Positions 45,714-54,323 of a stretch of DNA of 64,000 bases are shown piece by piece. The DNA is taken from the NCBI GenBank assembly GCA_963744875.1, contig CAVUVQ010000050.1:92045-156044 (forward strand). The letters are read 5' to 3'. The position numbers and the translations under genes were made by a program. The stretch comes from JACDAE01 sp963744875 (lineage in GTDB: Bacteria > Chloroflexota > Ktedonobacteria > Ktedonobacterales > Ktedonobacteraceae). Numbering within the stretch: the stretch's first letter is position 1; every line of letters starts with the position of its first letter. The notes under the pieces were generated by a model. That model saw only the letters and a program-made list of their open reading frames with translations. It did no database searches and was not told the DNA's origin.

Positions 45714-46676
45714 ATGGCTTCTCTTGCCCCGGTCAAGTTACAAAGCGAAGAGGCTGTACTCGAACGTCTGCGTAAGCAGCAGTTAGTTGAGTCGCTTGAA
45801 CATATGAGTCCCATCTATCTTGAGGGCATTAAACGCATCCTCACAGTTTCAGCCGATACCGAGCTGATTAGCGCACCCGCTTACTATCACGCCGCCGTTT
45901 ATGCACCCACCCTCAATAACTTTGGGTCAGCCGTCTCCATTATCCAGGACGAACTTGGACATGCACATATCGCCTATCGCCTGCTCCGTGACCTGGGCGT
46001 CGATACGGATAAACTGATCTTTGAGCGTGCCCCACGCGACTTTAAATATCCCTACGCATTTGATGTGGCCCTGGATAGCTGGGTTGAGATGATTGTGGCG
46101 AATGCATTCTATGATCGCGCAGGCTACACCTTGCTGGGGGATATCTATCGCAGCACAACGTTCGGCCCCTGGAAGCGTGCCCTGGTCAAGGTTGATAAGG
46201 AAGAGACATTCCACCTGCGCCACGGTGAGCAGAACATGCGTAAAATCAATCAGACGCCGGAGGGTCATGAGGCTTTGCAGCGAGCGGTAGATTGGATGTT
46301 TATGCTTACAGTCGAATGGTTTGGCTTGCCCGATGATCTGAAGAAACATAGCGAACAGCTCGACTATGGTTTTAAGGGTCACAGCAACGATGAACTACGC
46401 CAGATCTGGATGACCACTGCGGTTCCACTGTGCAGCGAACTACACCTCAATGTGCCCGCACATTATGATGAAGAACAGAAAAAATACGTCATTGATTGCC
46501 CATTCCCTGCCCATTTCGATGCAAAGGCGAAACGCTGGCTGCTCGAAGACGGAGCCTGTAGCTGGAACGATGTCATGAAGCGCTGGAAAGCTCGTGGACC
46601 GATGAACGAGGAGTTTGTTGGATTGGTCCAGCGCGGACGACGCGAGATGTTACGTCTATTGGAGCAAGAGGCATGA
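45714..46676 (+). CDS. paaA: Phenylacetyl-CoA epoxidase subunit A
   Basis: 320 residues, catalytic subunit of the ring 1,2-epoxidase complex. The di-iron ligands lie in SIIQDELGHAHIAYRLLRD (first ExxH) and EETFHLRHGEQNM (second ExxH). Length and motifs agree with PaaA rather than benzoyl-CoA epoxidase BoxB. It forms aerobic ring-epoxidised CoA thioesters when joined by PaaB, PaaC and reductase PaaE. The stop overlaps the start of the next gene (ATGA). GGAGAAATT precedes the start. Confidence 0.93.
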   Translation: MASLAPVKLQSEEAVLERLRKQQLVESLEHMSPIYLEGIKRILTVSADTELISAPAYYHAAVYAPTLNNFGSAVSIIQDELGHAHIAYRLLRDLGVDTDKLIFERAPRDFKYPYAFDVALDSWVEMIVANAFYDRAGYTLLGDIYRSTTFGPWKRALVKVDKEETFHLRHGEQNMRKINQTPEGHEALQRAVDWMFMLTVEWFGLPDDLKKHSEQLDYGFKGHSNDELRQIWMTTAVPLCSELHLNVPAHYDEEQKKYVIDCPFPAHFDAKAKRWLLEDGACSWNDVMKRWKARGPMNEEFVGLVQRGRREMLRLLEQEA

Positions 46677-47026
46677 CTACAACATATCCATCACTGCAAA
46701 CACCATACGCCACCGCTACATCCTGCCCACACTTGTGGGATGCCTTGCGCGACGTAATGGACCCCGAAATCCCGATCAGTGTAGTCGACATGGGCCTGAT
46801 CGTCGATCTACAGGCATCCGAGGGGATCGTGCAGGTAAAACTCACCTTCACCGCCATGGGTTGTCCGGCAACAGACTTCATTCTCGAGGATGTGCGTACA
46901 CGCCTGCTGCAAGAACCCGGCGTCAAAGATGTGCAGATCGAGATCGTCTGGAGTCCCGTCTGGAGCAAAGAGCGGCTCAGCGAGGAAGGGATCGATATTA
47001 TGCGCACCTGGGGGATATCAGCATGA
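46673..47026 (+). CDS. paaD: PaaD N-terminal half (MIP18/DUF59 Fe-S maturation)
   Basis: 117 residues containing only the DUF59/MIP18 domain: WDALRDVMDPEIPISVVDMG, KLTFTAMGCPATDFILEDV with the conserved Cys, and VQIEIVWSPVWSKERLSEEG. In E. coli, PaaD is one protein of about 165 residues ending in a zinc ribbon. Here that ribbon is encoded separately at 48138. It helps mature the epoxidase reductase's Fe-S cluster. Overlaps paaA by four bases and paaB by four bases. Confidence 0.9.
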   Translation: MTTTYPSLQTPYATATSCPHLWDALRDVMDPEIPISVVDMGLIVDLQASEGIVQVKLTFTAMGCPATDFILEDVRTRLLQEPGVKDVQIEIVWSPVWSKERLSEEGIDIMRTWGISA

Positions 47027-47256
47027 GCCAGCCTACACATACCATACCAAACAGGCGCGAGGCCAGCACCGAAAGCCATGTCTGGCAGGTCTACGCACGC
47101 CGCAAATACGATGAGCCGCTCTATGAAGTCGGGAACGTGATGGCGGATGATGTTGAGCTGGCAAAAGTCTACGCACGCAGCATATTCGACGAATTTAGCT
47201 GGATTGAGATGGTCATCATACCACGCGAGACCATTGTCACCGTTATCGCATCATAG
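47023..47256 (+). CDS. paaB: Phenylacetyl-CoA epoxidase subunit B
   Basis: 77 residues, somewhat shorter than the ~95 of the E. coli subunit. Typical segments are SHVWQVYARRKYDEPLYEVG and AKVYARSIFDEFSWIEMVII. PaaB bridges the A-C heterotetramers and helps keep the complex active. The start ATG overlaps the previous stop (ATGA). The end is natural, and the truncation relative to E. coli is at the C-terminus. Confidence 0.88.
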   Translation: MSQPTHTIPNRREASTESHVWQVYARRKYDEPLYEVGNVMADDVELAKVYARSIFDEFSWIEMVIIPRETIVTVIAS

Positions 47257-47291
47257 TTTTATTTCAGTACCCTCAAACGGGTCGAGGAGAA

Positions 47292-47369
47292 ATGGTAGCT
47301 CCAACCTCCTTCAGCGAGGAAAGTATACCTCTCAAACCCGCAGAGGCCAAGTGGAAATGCAATAAATAG
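47292..47369 (+). CDS. Possible 25-residue micro-ORF in the aromatic operon
   Basis: Between paaB and paaC, an ATG at 47292 sits directly behind GAGGAGA and reads MVAPTSFSEESIPLKPAEAK followed by five residues to TAG. The site is good and the frame lies in the operon. No homologous family recognised. It could be a real small protein, a translational coupling device for paaC (which starts nine bases later) or chance. Confidence 0.3.
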   Translation: MVAPTSFSEESIPLKPAEAKWKCNK

Positions 47370-47378
47370 GGAGTACAT

Positions 47379-48134
47379 ATGGCAACAGGCACACGTATCG
47401 ACAACGCCGCGCTTTTCGCGCTGCTCTCATCGCTTGCCGATAACAAACAGGCCATCGCACGACGCTACGCCTACTGGAGCAATGGCGCTCCGGCCCTGGA
47501 AGCTGCCGTCGCCGCCGCCGCCATGACACAGGATGAACTGGGTCATGCCCGTACCCTGTATCCTCTTTTAGAGGATTTTGCTCAGGCAACGCAAGATCCA
47601 GCACAGGTCGATCCAACTACACGCACGCTCCACTATCATCTATCCTATCTGGACCATGATTTTCAGGGCTGGTCCGACTTCGTGGCAACAAACTTTCTAT
47701 TGGATACCGCGCTGACTACCTTCTTTGAGGCGGCGCAGAACTCCAGCTACGAACCATTGAGCCAGCGAGCACGCAAAGTGATACAGGAAGAACGCGTCCA
47801 TTTTGTGCATGGCGAAGGTTGGGTGCGCCGTTTAGCACATATGGGTGGTGGAGTACGCACCTCTCTCGTCGCGTCACTCACCCGCCTCTGGGATGAAACC
47901 CTCTGCTGGTTCGGTCCCGACGACGATCCTGGTATGCAACGCTTATACCAGGCAGGAATTCTCGATGCATCTCCCGACGAACTGCGCAGCCGCTATCTCT
48001 ACAAGATTATGCCCACATTGAGCGATCTGGAGATAGGCGTTTCCGTCTCCTTCAATGCCACCAAAAAAACCTGGGAGCCAACTCACGAGCTTCCCTGGTC
48101 AAACTGGGACGCCACCACCAGGAGGTTACAATAA
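47379..48134 (+). CDS. paaC: Phenylacetyl-CoA epoxidase subunit C
   Basis: 251 residues, the structural ferritin-like partner of PaaA. Motifs include MTQDELGHARTLYPLLEDFA and QEERVHFVHGEGWVRRL, with SDFVATNFLLDTALTTFFEA between. In known complexes PaaC lacks the working di-iron site but is required for PaaA. The C-terminal NATKKTWEPTHELPWSNWD is typical. The start has AGGGAG upstream, and the next gene follows 3 bases after its stop. Confidence 0.92.
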   Translation: MATGTRIDNAALFALLSSLADNKQAIARRYAYWSNGAPALEAAVAAAAMTQDELGHARTLYPLLEDFAQATQDPAQVDPTTRTLHYHLSYLDHDFQGWSDFVATNFLLDTALTTFFEAAQNSSYEPLSQRARKVIQEERVHFVHGEGWVRRLAHMGGGVRTSLVASLTRLWDETLCWFGPDDDPGMQRLYQAGILDASPDELRSRYLYKIMPTLSDLEIGVSVSFNATKKTWEPTHELPWSNWDATTRRLQ

Positions 48135-48137
48135 ATT

Positions 48138-48344
48138 ATGGAAACCAATTGGGAAACCAATCCTATCCCATCTGAGACAACGCCAACAGTCACTTGCCCT
48201 TATTGCAGGTCAACCAATACCGAATTCTTTTCACTGTTCGGCCAACAACTGCTGACCGAACAGCACTATTGCAACAACTGTCGTACGCCCTTTGAGTACA
48301 TTAAAGACGATGTACACGTTATTCCCGAAAGGAAAAATGCATGA
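48138..48344 (+). CDS. PaaD C-terminal zinc-ribbon half (split gene)
   Basis: 68 residues whose core CPYCRSTNTEFFSLFGQQLL continues TEQHYCNNCRTPFEYIK. This matches the C-terminal zinc ribbon of PaaD (CPxCxSxxT..SxFGxT..CxxC..PFxxFK), with four cysteines. In most bacteria it is fused behind the DUF59 domain, which here is at 46673, separated by paaB and paaC. The small ORF overlaps the following enoyl-CoA hydratase start (ATGA). Likely still the partner of the DUF59 half. Confidence 0.85.
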   Translation: METNWETNPIPSETTPTVTCPYCRSTNTEFFSLFGQQLLTEQHYCNNCRTPFEYIKDDVHVIPERKNA

Positions 48345-49141
48345 CCACCACAAGCGAGCGCCTTCTGGTAAACTATACGGTTACCGATGGAGTCGCGATC
48401 ATTGAGTTAAACAACCTGCCTGCCAACACCTATAGCTATGAGATGATGCGACAACTCGACGATGCGATTATACAGGCACGCTTCGATGAGAAGGTATTCG
48501 TCATCCTATTGCGCGGTGCAGGCGAGAAATTCTTCAGTGCCGGTGCGGAGATCAGCATGTTGAACTCCGTCACGCCAGAGTTCAAATATTATTTTTGCCT
48601 CCACGCGAACGAGACGCTGATACGCCTGGAACAAACACCCAAAATCGTGATCGCCGCACTGAACGGGCACACGGTCGGCGGTGGTTTAGAGATCGCGCTC
48701 GCCTGTGATATCCGCATCGCCCGTAAGGGTGGAGGCAAAGTTGGCTTGCCTGAAGTGAATCTTGGCGTACTCCCCGGCACGGGCGGCACACAACGCCTGG
48801 CACGCGCACTTCCCAAAAATAAAGCGATTGAAATGATGACCGAAGGCAAACTCATCAGCTTTGAAGAGGCGGCAGCATTAGGCCTTATCAACTATGTCTA
48901 CGAATCGGAGACTTATTGGGACGAAGTTATGAATTACGCTCGTTCCTTCTGCCCACCCAACAAAGCGGCAAGGGCCGTTGGACGTATCAAGCGTTCAGTG
49001 CAATCTGGCTCCGAAGTCTCATTCTCCGAGAGCCTGGCAATCGAGCGCGAGATGCAACAACTCCTCTTCCAGAGCGAAGACGCCAAAGAAGGTATTGCCG
49101 CCTATATCGAAAAACGTACCCCCTCATTTAAAGCACGCTAA
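48341..49141 (+). CDS. Enoyl-CoA hydratase/isomerase (PaaF/PaaG-like)
   Basis: 266 residues of the crotonase fold. Both catalytic acids are placed as in hydratases: Glu117 in HTVGGGLEIALACDI and Glu138 in LPEVNLGVLPGTGGTQRL. The oxyanion hole includes FFSAGAEISML. In this cluster it probably hydrates the ring-opened dehydroadipyl-CoA or isomerises the epoxide. Which of PaaF or PaaG it corresponds to cannot be told from sequence alone. Overlaps the preceding zinc-ribbon gene by four bases. Confidence 0.9.
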   Translation: MTTTSERLLVNYTVTDGVAIIELNNLPANTYSYEMMRQLDDAIIQARFDEKVFVILLRGAGEKFFSAGAEISMLNSVTPEFKYYFCLHANETLIRLEQTPKIVIAALNGHTVGGGLEIALACDIRIARKGGGKVGLPEVNLGVLPGTGGTQRLARALPKNKAIEMMTEGKLISFEEAAALGLINYVYESETYWDEVMNYARSFCPPNKAARAVGRIKRSVQSGSEVSFSESLAIEREMQQLLFQSEDAKEGIAAYIEKRTPSFKAR

Positions 49142-49254
49142 ACTTGAATGGCCTTTGTAGGAACAGGGATGAGGCCAATTGAAATTTGCCATATCACCCA
49201 GGTGTCATTCATTGTCGAATGTTTTTCTTACGAGAGGAAAAGGGGGTATCGTTC

Positions 49255-50841
49255 ATGTCCACCGTCGCATCTATTCCCAATATTGTCCTGCCAGACCAAT
49301 TCAACGCCGCAAACGCCTTTTTAGAGCGCAACCTTGCGGAGGGGCGCGGCGACAAACCCGCCATCTATTATGAGGGCGAAACCTACACCTACAATCAGGT
49401 CGCCGAACTCGCCAATCGCGTCGGCAATGGCCTGCTCGATCTTGGCATCGAAATAGAACAGCGTGTGGCATTGCTCCTGCTCGACTCGCCCCAGTTCGCC
49501 GCCTCCTTCTTCGGTGCGATCAAAATAGGCGCAGTCCCCGTTCCTCTCAACACCATGCTCTTTCCACGTGACTATGTCTACTTGCTGAATGATAGTCGCG
49601 CAAAGGTGCTGCTGGTTCATGCCAGTCTGTGGAAACAGGTCCGGCAAGAACTTCCTAAATTTAAGTATCTGCGCCATGTTATTGTGGTTGGTCTGGAGGC
49701 GAGTGAACAGGAGACAAAGATTCTTCACGACTTCGCCAACTGGACCGCAAAAGCTTCGCCATTGTTAGAGGCCGCTGAAACTTCCAAAGATGATAGCGCC
49801 TTCTGGCTCTATAGCTCTGGCAGCACTGGCTTTCCCAAGGGCTGCGTCCATCTCCAACACGACATGACCTACTGTACTGAGCATTATGCAAAGCCCTTCC
49901 TGAATATTACGGAAAACGATATTCTCTTCTCCTCCTCCAAGCTCTTTTTCGCCTATGGCCTGGGCAATGGGCTATATTTCCCTTTCGCCGTTGGAGCCAG
50001 CGCCGTGCACTATCCCGGTCGTCCTGTGCCGGAGGAGATATTCAAAGTAGTTGAGCGCTATAAACCAACCGTCTTCTTTGGTGTGCCCACCCTCTACGCC
50101 AGCATGCTTGCCGTTCCTGATGGCGACACCCGCTTCGACTTCTCCTCTGTGCGCGTCTGTGTCTCGGCGGGAGAGGCCTTGCCTGCTGACATCCAACTGC
50201 GCTGGAAGCAGAAATTTCATGTTGATATCCTGGATGGCATTGGCAGCACTGAGATCCTCCACATCTTTTTAAGCAATCGGGAAGGCGAGATACGACCAGG
50301 CAGTACGGGCAAAGTCGTCCCCGGCTACGAAGCAAAAATCGTTGATGAGCATGGGCAACCAGTCGCGCAGGGAGCAATGGGTGCACTGCTGATACGCGGC
50401 GAGAGCACGACGGCATATTACTGGAACAAACATCAGCGCACGAAAGATATCATCAACGGACATTGGATCGCAACGGGCGATACCTACTATCAAGATGCCG
50501 ATGGCTATTTCTGGTATTGTGGTCGCGCCGACGATATGCTTAAAGTAGGTGGGCAATGGGTCTCGCCAGCCGAGGTAGAAGGCACGCTCATCGCCCATCC
50601 AGCCGTACTGGAGGTCGCCGTGATTGGCGTAGCGGATAGCGATAATCTGACCAGACCAAAAGCCTATGTTGTGCTCAACAAAGGGTACGAACCTTCGGAT
50701 ATACTGGTACAGGAACTACGCACCTTTGTCAAAGAACGCCTTGCCCTGTTTAAAGCGCCACGCTGGATCGAGTTCCTACCCGAACTTCCCAAAACAGCAA
50801 CGGGCAAAATCCAGAGGTTCGTGTTACGCGAAACACATTGA
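49255..50841 (+). CDS. Benzoate-CoA-ligase-family acyl-CoA synthetase
   Basis: About 528 residues of the AMP-forming ligase fold. The ATP loop is LYSSGSTGFPKG, the aromatic-acid pocket region has KLFFAYGLGNGLYFPFAVG and FFGVPTLYASML, and the hinge and lysine are GRADDMLKVGGQWVSPAE and LPKTATGKIQRF. Family-wide this is the benzoate-CoA ligase branch rather than PaaK. No paaK is in the window, so it may activate phenylacetate or a related acid for the PaaABC epoxidase. The start at 49255 was preferred over one 69 bases upstream because AAAAGGGGG precedes it. Confidence 0.88.
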   Translation: MSTVASIPNIVLPDQFNAANAFLERNLAEGRGDKPAIYYEGETYTYNQVAELANRVGNGLLDLGIEIEQRVALLLLDSPQFAASFFGAIKIGAVPVPLNTMLFPRDYVYLLNDSRAKVLLVHASLWKQVRQELPKFKYLRHVIVVGLEASEQETKILHDFANWTAKASPLLEAAETSKDDSAFWLYSSGSTGFPKGCVHLQHDMTYCTEHYAKPFLNITENDILFSSSKLFFAYGLGNGLYFPFAVGASAVHYPGRPVPEEIFKVVERYKPTVFFGVPTLYASMLAVPDGDTRFDFSSVRVCVSAGEALPADIQLRWKQKFHVDILDGIGSTEILHIFLSNREGEIRPGSTGKVVPGYEAKIVDEHGQPVAQGAMGALLIRGESTTAYYWNKHQRTKDIINGHWIATGDTYYQDADGYFWYCGRADDMLKVGGQWVSPAEVEGTLIAHPAVLEVAVIGVADSDNLTRPKAYVVLNKGYEPSDILVQELRTFVKERLALFKAPRWIEFLPELPKTATGKIQRFVLRETH

Positions 50842-50859
50842 ACCCATGCGATGTAATTC

Positions 50860-51074
50860 AATAACAGGATCAGGACACGCAACATGGTAGGGACCCGGTT
50901 CTACCGCGTCCGCGATTTATCGACCCGGTGTCCACATCCCATGAATAACAGGATCAGGACAGGCAACATGGTAGGGACCCGGTTCTACCGCGTCCGCGAT
51001 TTATCGACCCGGTGTCCACATATCCGTTGTCCACACCCCATGAATGGCGGACGCGGTAGAACCGGGTCCCTACC
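50860..51074. repeat. Tandemly duplicated GGTAGGGACC palindrome, copy 5
   Basis: An 84-base unit (AATAACAGGATCAGGACACG... through CCCATG) is repeated at 50860-50943 and 50944-51027, differing by few bases. The complete hairpin runs 50970-51074. The extra half at 50886-50940 is a direct duplication, showing recent slippage or unequal exchange at this site between the ligase and aldehyde dehydrogenase genes. Confidence 0.9.
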
Positions 51075-51109
51075 ACGTTGGGCATGTATAACGACAGGGA
51101 GAACAAAAC

Positions 51110-52603
51110 ATGACCACACAGGCAACGCCTGACATAAAGAACGTATTTTTACAACAACAGCCAGTCAAAATGTTAATTGGAGGTCAATGGGTCACAGCCG
51201 CCAGCGGCAAGACATTCGAGACCATGAATCCTTCAACCGCCGAGGTGCTGGCACATGTTGCTGAAGGTGATACCGAAGATGTCAATCGGGCAGTCATAGC
51301 GGCGCGAAAGGCGTTCGAGAGTGGCCCCTGGCCGAAACTCACCCCCTCACAACGTGGTCGCCTGCTACTCAAACTGGCCGATCTGATCGAGCAAAATGCC
51401 GAGGAACTGGCACAATTAGAGACGCTGGACAACGGCAAACCGATCAAGTACGCAAAAGGTGGCGATGTGCCTTTGACCGCCGACCATTTCCGCTACTTTG
51501 CAGGCTGGGCCACCAAGATCGAGGGCGAGACCATTCCCGTCTCCATCCCCAACATGTTCACCTACACCCTACGCGAGCCGCTAGGAGTCGTCGGACAGAT
51601 CATTCCCTGGAATTTTCCTTTGCAGATGGCCTCCTGGAAACTGGCACCAGCCCTCGCATGCGGCAATACCGTCATTCTCAAACCAGCCGAACAGACCCCG
51701 CTCACTGCTCTGCGCCTGGGCGAACTGATCTGTGAAGCGGGTTTCCCAGATGGCGTGGTCAATATCATTCCCGGCTTTGGTGAAACGGCTGGTGCAGCAC
51801 TGGTGGCGCATCCCGATGTGGACAAGATCGCCTTCACCGGCTCGACCGAGGTTGGCAAGAAGATTGCTCGCGTGTGCACCGACACCTTGAAGAAGGTCAC
51901 CCTGGAACTGGGTGGCAAGTCGCCGAACATCATCTTTCCAGATGCCGACATGAAATTTGCTATTCGTGGCGCACTCAACGCCATCTACTTTAATCAGGGC
52001 GAAGTCTGTACAGCAGGAAGCCGCCTGTTTATTCATTCCTCAGTCTATGATCAGGTGATGAGTGGTCTCAGCGAGGGTGCAAGCAGGATGAAAGTGGGCG
52101 TGGGGATTGATCCAACCACCGATATGGGTCCGCTGGTATCGCAAGAGCAATTGAACCGCGTCACAGGCTATATCGAGACGGGCAAGCATGAGGGTGCTAA
52201 AGTGGTGACAGGCGGCGAACGACCCGGTGGTGAGATCGCGCAAGGCTATTTTATGCGCCCCACAATCTTCGACGGCGTACAGGACGACATGACTATTGCC
52301 CGCGAGGAGATCTTCGGCCCGGTCGTGGTCGCGTTGCCGTTCGAGGATGTAGAGGAAGTAGCAGCCCGCGCCAACAAATCCATCTACGGATTAGCCGCCG
52401 GGGTGTGGACGAGCGACGTGAAGAAGGCACATAAAGTGGCGGCTGCATTGAAGGCAGGAGTTGTCTGGGTCAACACTTACAATCAGTTCGACGCCGCAGC
52501 ACCGTTCGGCGGCTATAAACAGAGCGGCTATGGCCGCGAAATGGGCCACGCCGTACTCGATGCCTACACACAAACGAAAACAGTCTGGGTTAATTTGCGC
52601 TAA
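51110..52603 (+). CDS. NAD(P)-dependent aldehyde dehydrogenase
   Basis: 497 residues. Catalytic set: Asn168 in IIPWNFPLQ, Glu266 in LELGGKSPN and Cys300 in FNQGEVCTAGSRL. The TGSTEVGKKI cofactor turn is present. Its position in the aromatic cluster suggests an aryl-acetaldehyde or semialdehyde substrate (for example phenylacetaldehyde to phenylacetate), but sequence alone does not settle this. GGGAGA precedes the ATG, and repeats flank it on both sides. Confidence 0.9.
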   Translation: MTTQATPDIKNVFLQQQPVKMLIGGQWVTAASGKTFETMNPSTAEVLAHVAEGDTEDVNRAVIAARKAFESGPWPKLTPSQRGRLLLKLADLIEQNAEELAQLETLDNGKPIKYAKGGDVPLTADHFRYFAGWATKIEGETIPVSIPNMFTYTLREPLGVVGQIIPWNFPLQMASWKLAPALACGNTVILKPAEQTPLTALRLGELICEAGFPDGVVNIIPGFGETAGAALVAHPDVDKIAFTGSTEVGKKIARVCTDTLKKVTLELGGKSPNIIFPDADMKFAIRGALNAIYFNQGEVCTAGSRLFIHSSVYDQVMSGLSEGASRMKVGVGIDPTTDMGPLVSQEQLNRVTGYIETGKHEGAKVVTGGERPGGEIAQGYFMRPTIFDGVQDDMTIAREEIFGPVVVALPFEDVEEVAARANKSIYGLAAGVWTSDVKKAHKVAAALKAGVVWVNTYNQFDAAAPFGGYKQSGYGREMGHAVLDAYTQTKTVWVNLR

Positions 52604-52613
52604 TAGGATACGC

Positions 52614-52878
52614 GTAGGGGCGTCACCTTGCGTCATTGACTCCAACTATTTCGAAAAAAAATGACGCCAGCACGACACGAGCCTGGAATGCGCGTAAAAC
52701 GGTAGGGACCCGATTGTATCGCGTCCGTGATTGATCAACCCTGGGTCACCATTCCATGAATGGCGGACGCGATACAATCGGGTCCCTACCGTTTTACATG
52801 TTTTCTGTTTTTTTGATGCATTATTTTTGGCAAATCCTTCAATTTGTTGGAGTCAATGACGCAAGGTGACGCCCCTAC
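52614..52878. repeat. Nested palindromic element, copy B
   Basis: 33-base outer arms are perfectly complementary: GTAGGGGCGTCACCTTGCGT... (52614-52646) against 52846-52878. The inner GGTAGGGACC palindrome sits at 52701-52790. The spacers TTTCGAAAAAAAATGACGC and CAATTTGTTGGAG match copy A at 28227-28535. It lies between the aldehyde dehydrogenase and thiolase genes. Confidence 0.85.
52701..52790. repeat. GGTAGGGACC-family palindrome, copy 6
   Basis: The inner hairpin of nested copy B, flanked by AAAAC and GTTTTA. Loop CCTGGGTCACC with CCATGAATGG on the right side. Confidence 0.85.
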
Positions 52879-52944
52879 GCCAGATGTAAATCATTGCATA
52901 TCAATTGACGCGCCGCCATATCACATATGTAAAGGAGCCACAAG

Positions 52945-54147
52945 ATGACACACGAAGCGGTTATTATCTCAGCGGTTAGAACACCCTTTGGCCGCTATAA
53001 CGGCATATTGAAAGATATTCGCCCCGATGACCTGGGCGCATTGGTCATCCGCGCTGCAATCAAACGCGCTGGCGTGGATGATAGTGAGATTGAAGATGTG
53101 ATCCTTGGTTGTGCGAATCAAGCGGGCGAAGATAACCGCGACGTTGCCCGTATGTCGCTGTTACTGGCCGGATTACCCATCACAGTTGCGGGCCAGACGG
53201 TCAATCGCCTCTGTGGCTCAGGCCTGCAAGCAATCATTACGGCTGCTCAGGCCATTGCATGTGGTGCCGGAGATATGTTCGTAGCGGGCGGCGTTGAGAG
53301 TATGACGCGTGCACCATTTGTGATGGGCAAGGCTGAGAGCGCCTTTCCACGTGGCACGATCAGCTTGCAAGACACCACGCTCGGCTGGCGCTTCATCAAT
53401 CCTCTCCTGGCAGAGATGCACCATCCCTATAGCATGGGCGAAACGGCGGAAAATGTTGCCACGACCTATGGCGTCAGCCGCGCCGACCAGGATGCCTTCG
53501 CATTGCGTAGCCATCAAAGGGCGGTCGCCGCTATTGAGGCAGGTCGCCTGGCCGAAGAGATCGTCGGCGTGCCCATTCCACAAAAAAAAGGTGAGACAAC
53601 GATAGTCTCACGCGACGAACATCCACGTCCAGACACGACGTTAGCCGCATTAGGCAAGCTCAAACCAGCGTTTCGCAAAGATGGCTCGGTAACGGCTGGC
53701 AATTCGGCTGGCATCAATGATGGAGCCGCTGCCCTGGTTCTTACCTCCGCTGAGAAGGCCCATCAACTTGGTATCAAGCCCTTAGCACGCATTGTTGCCT
53801 CGGGAGTCGCCGGGGTTGATCCCGCTTATATGGGTACAGGGCCGATCCCAGCCAGCCGCAAAGCCCTGGCACGGGCAGGATTAAGTATCGCCAACATGGA
53901 CCTGATCGAGATCAATGAAGCCTTTGCCGCACAGGCGCTCTATTGTGCGCAAGAACTGGACATCGATCAGGACAAACTCAACGTCAACGGCGGCGCAATC
54001 GCCCTTGGTCATCCATTAGGCGCTTCAGGAGCACGCATTCTTGGTACACTTACCCACGAATTACGCCGCCGAGGTGGACACTATGGACTGGCAAGCATGT
54101 GCATCGGCGTCGGTCAGGGCATCGCAGCCGTGATCGAAATGCTCTAA
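52945..54147 (+). CDS. Thiolase, 3-oxoadipyl-CoA type
   Basis: 400 residues. Nucleophile Cys90 in QTVNRLCGSGLQ, His356 in AIALGHPLGASG and Cys386 in SMCIGVGQG are all present. The LGCANQAGEDNRDVARMSLL and DTTLGWRFINPLL segments are typical of the PaaJ/PcaF beta-ketoadipyl-CoA thiolase branch, which cleaves the end product of this pathway to succinyl-CoA and acetyl-CoA. GGAGCCAC precedes the ATG. It is the last gene of the aromatic cluster. Confidence 0.9.
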   Translation: MTHEAVIISAVRTPFGRYNGILKDIRPDDLGALVIRAAIKRAGVDDSEIEDVILGCANQAGEDNRDVARMSLLLAGLPITVAGQTVNRLCGSGLQAIITAAQAIACGAGDMFVAGGVESMTRAPFVMGKAESAFPRGTISLQDTTLGWRFINPLLAEMHHPYSMGETAENVATTYGVSRADQDAFALRSHQRAVAAIEAGRLAEEIVGVPIPQKKGETTIVSRDEHPRPDTTLAALGKLKPAFRKDGSVTAGNSAGINDGAAALVLTSAEKAHQLGIKPLARIVASGVAGVDPAYMGTGPIPASRKALARAGLSIANMDLIEINEAFAAQALYCAQELDIDQDKLNVNGGAIALGHPLGASGARILGTLTHELRRRGGHYGLASMCIGVGQGIAAVIEML

Positions 54148-54170
54148 GACGTACATTGTACGCACGCGCC

Positions 54171-54216
54171 CGATCGTAATACCATTTTGCTCACTATTTT
54201 AATGGTATTACGATCG
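54171..54216. terminator. Hairpin between thiolase and expansin genes
   Basis: 16-base arms CGATCGTAATACCATT / AATGGTATTACGATCG between converging genes, followed by the GCGCCC motif. Probably ends both transcripts. Confidence 0.6.
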
Positions 54217-54323
54217 ATCGCGCCCCCACACGTTAACTCGTCGTATAGGTAATGGGAAGCAATGGCGCGGGACACGACGAACCACAACTGGTCGGATACG
54301 AGAAGTTGTAGATACGCCCACTA

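Noticed and set aside
50884..51132. Open frame with repeated MVGTRFYRVRDLSTR segments
   Set aside because: It is only a translation of the tandem palindromic repeat, with no ribosome site and no independent protein features.
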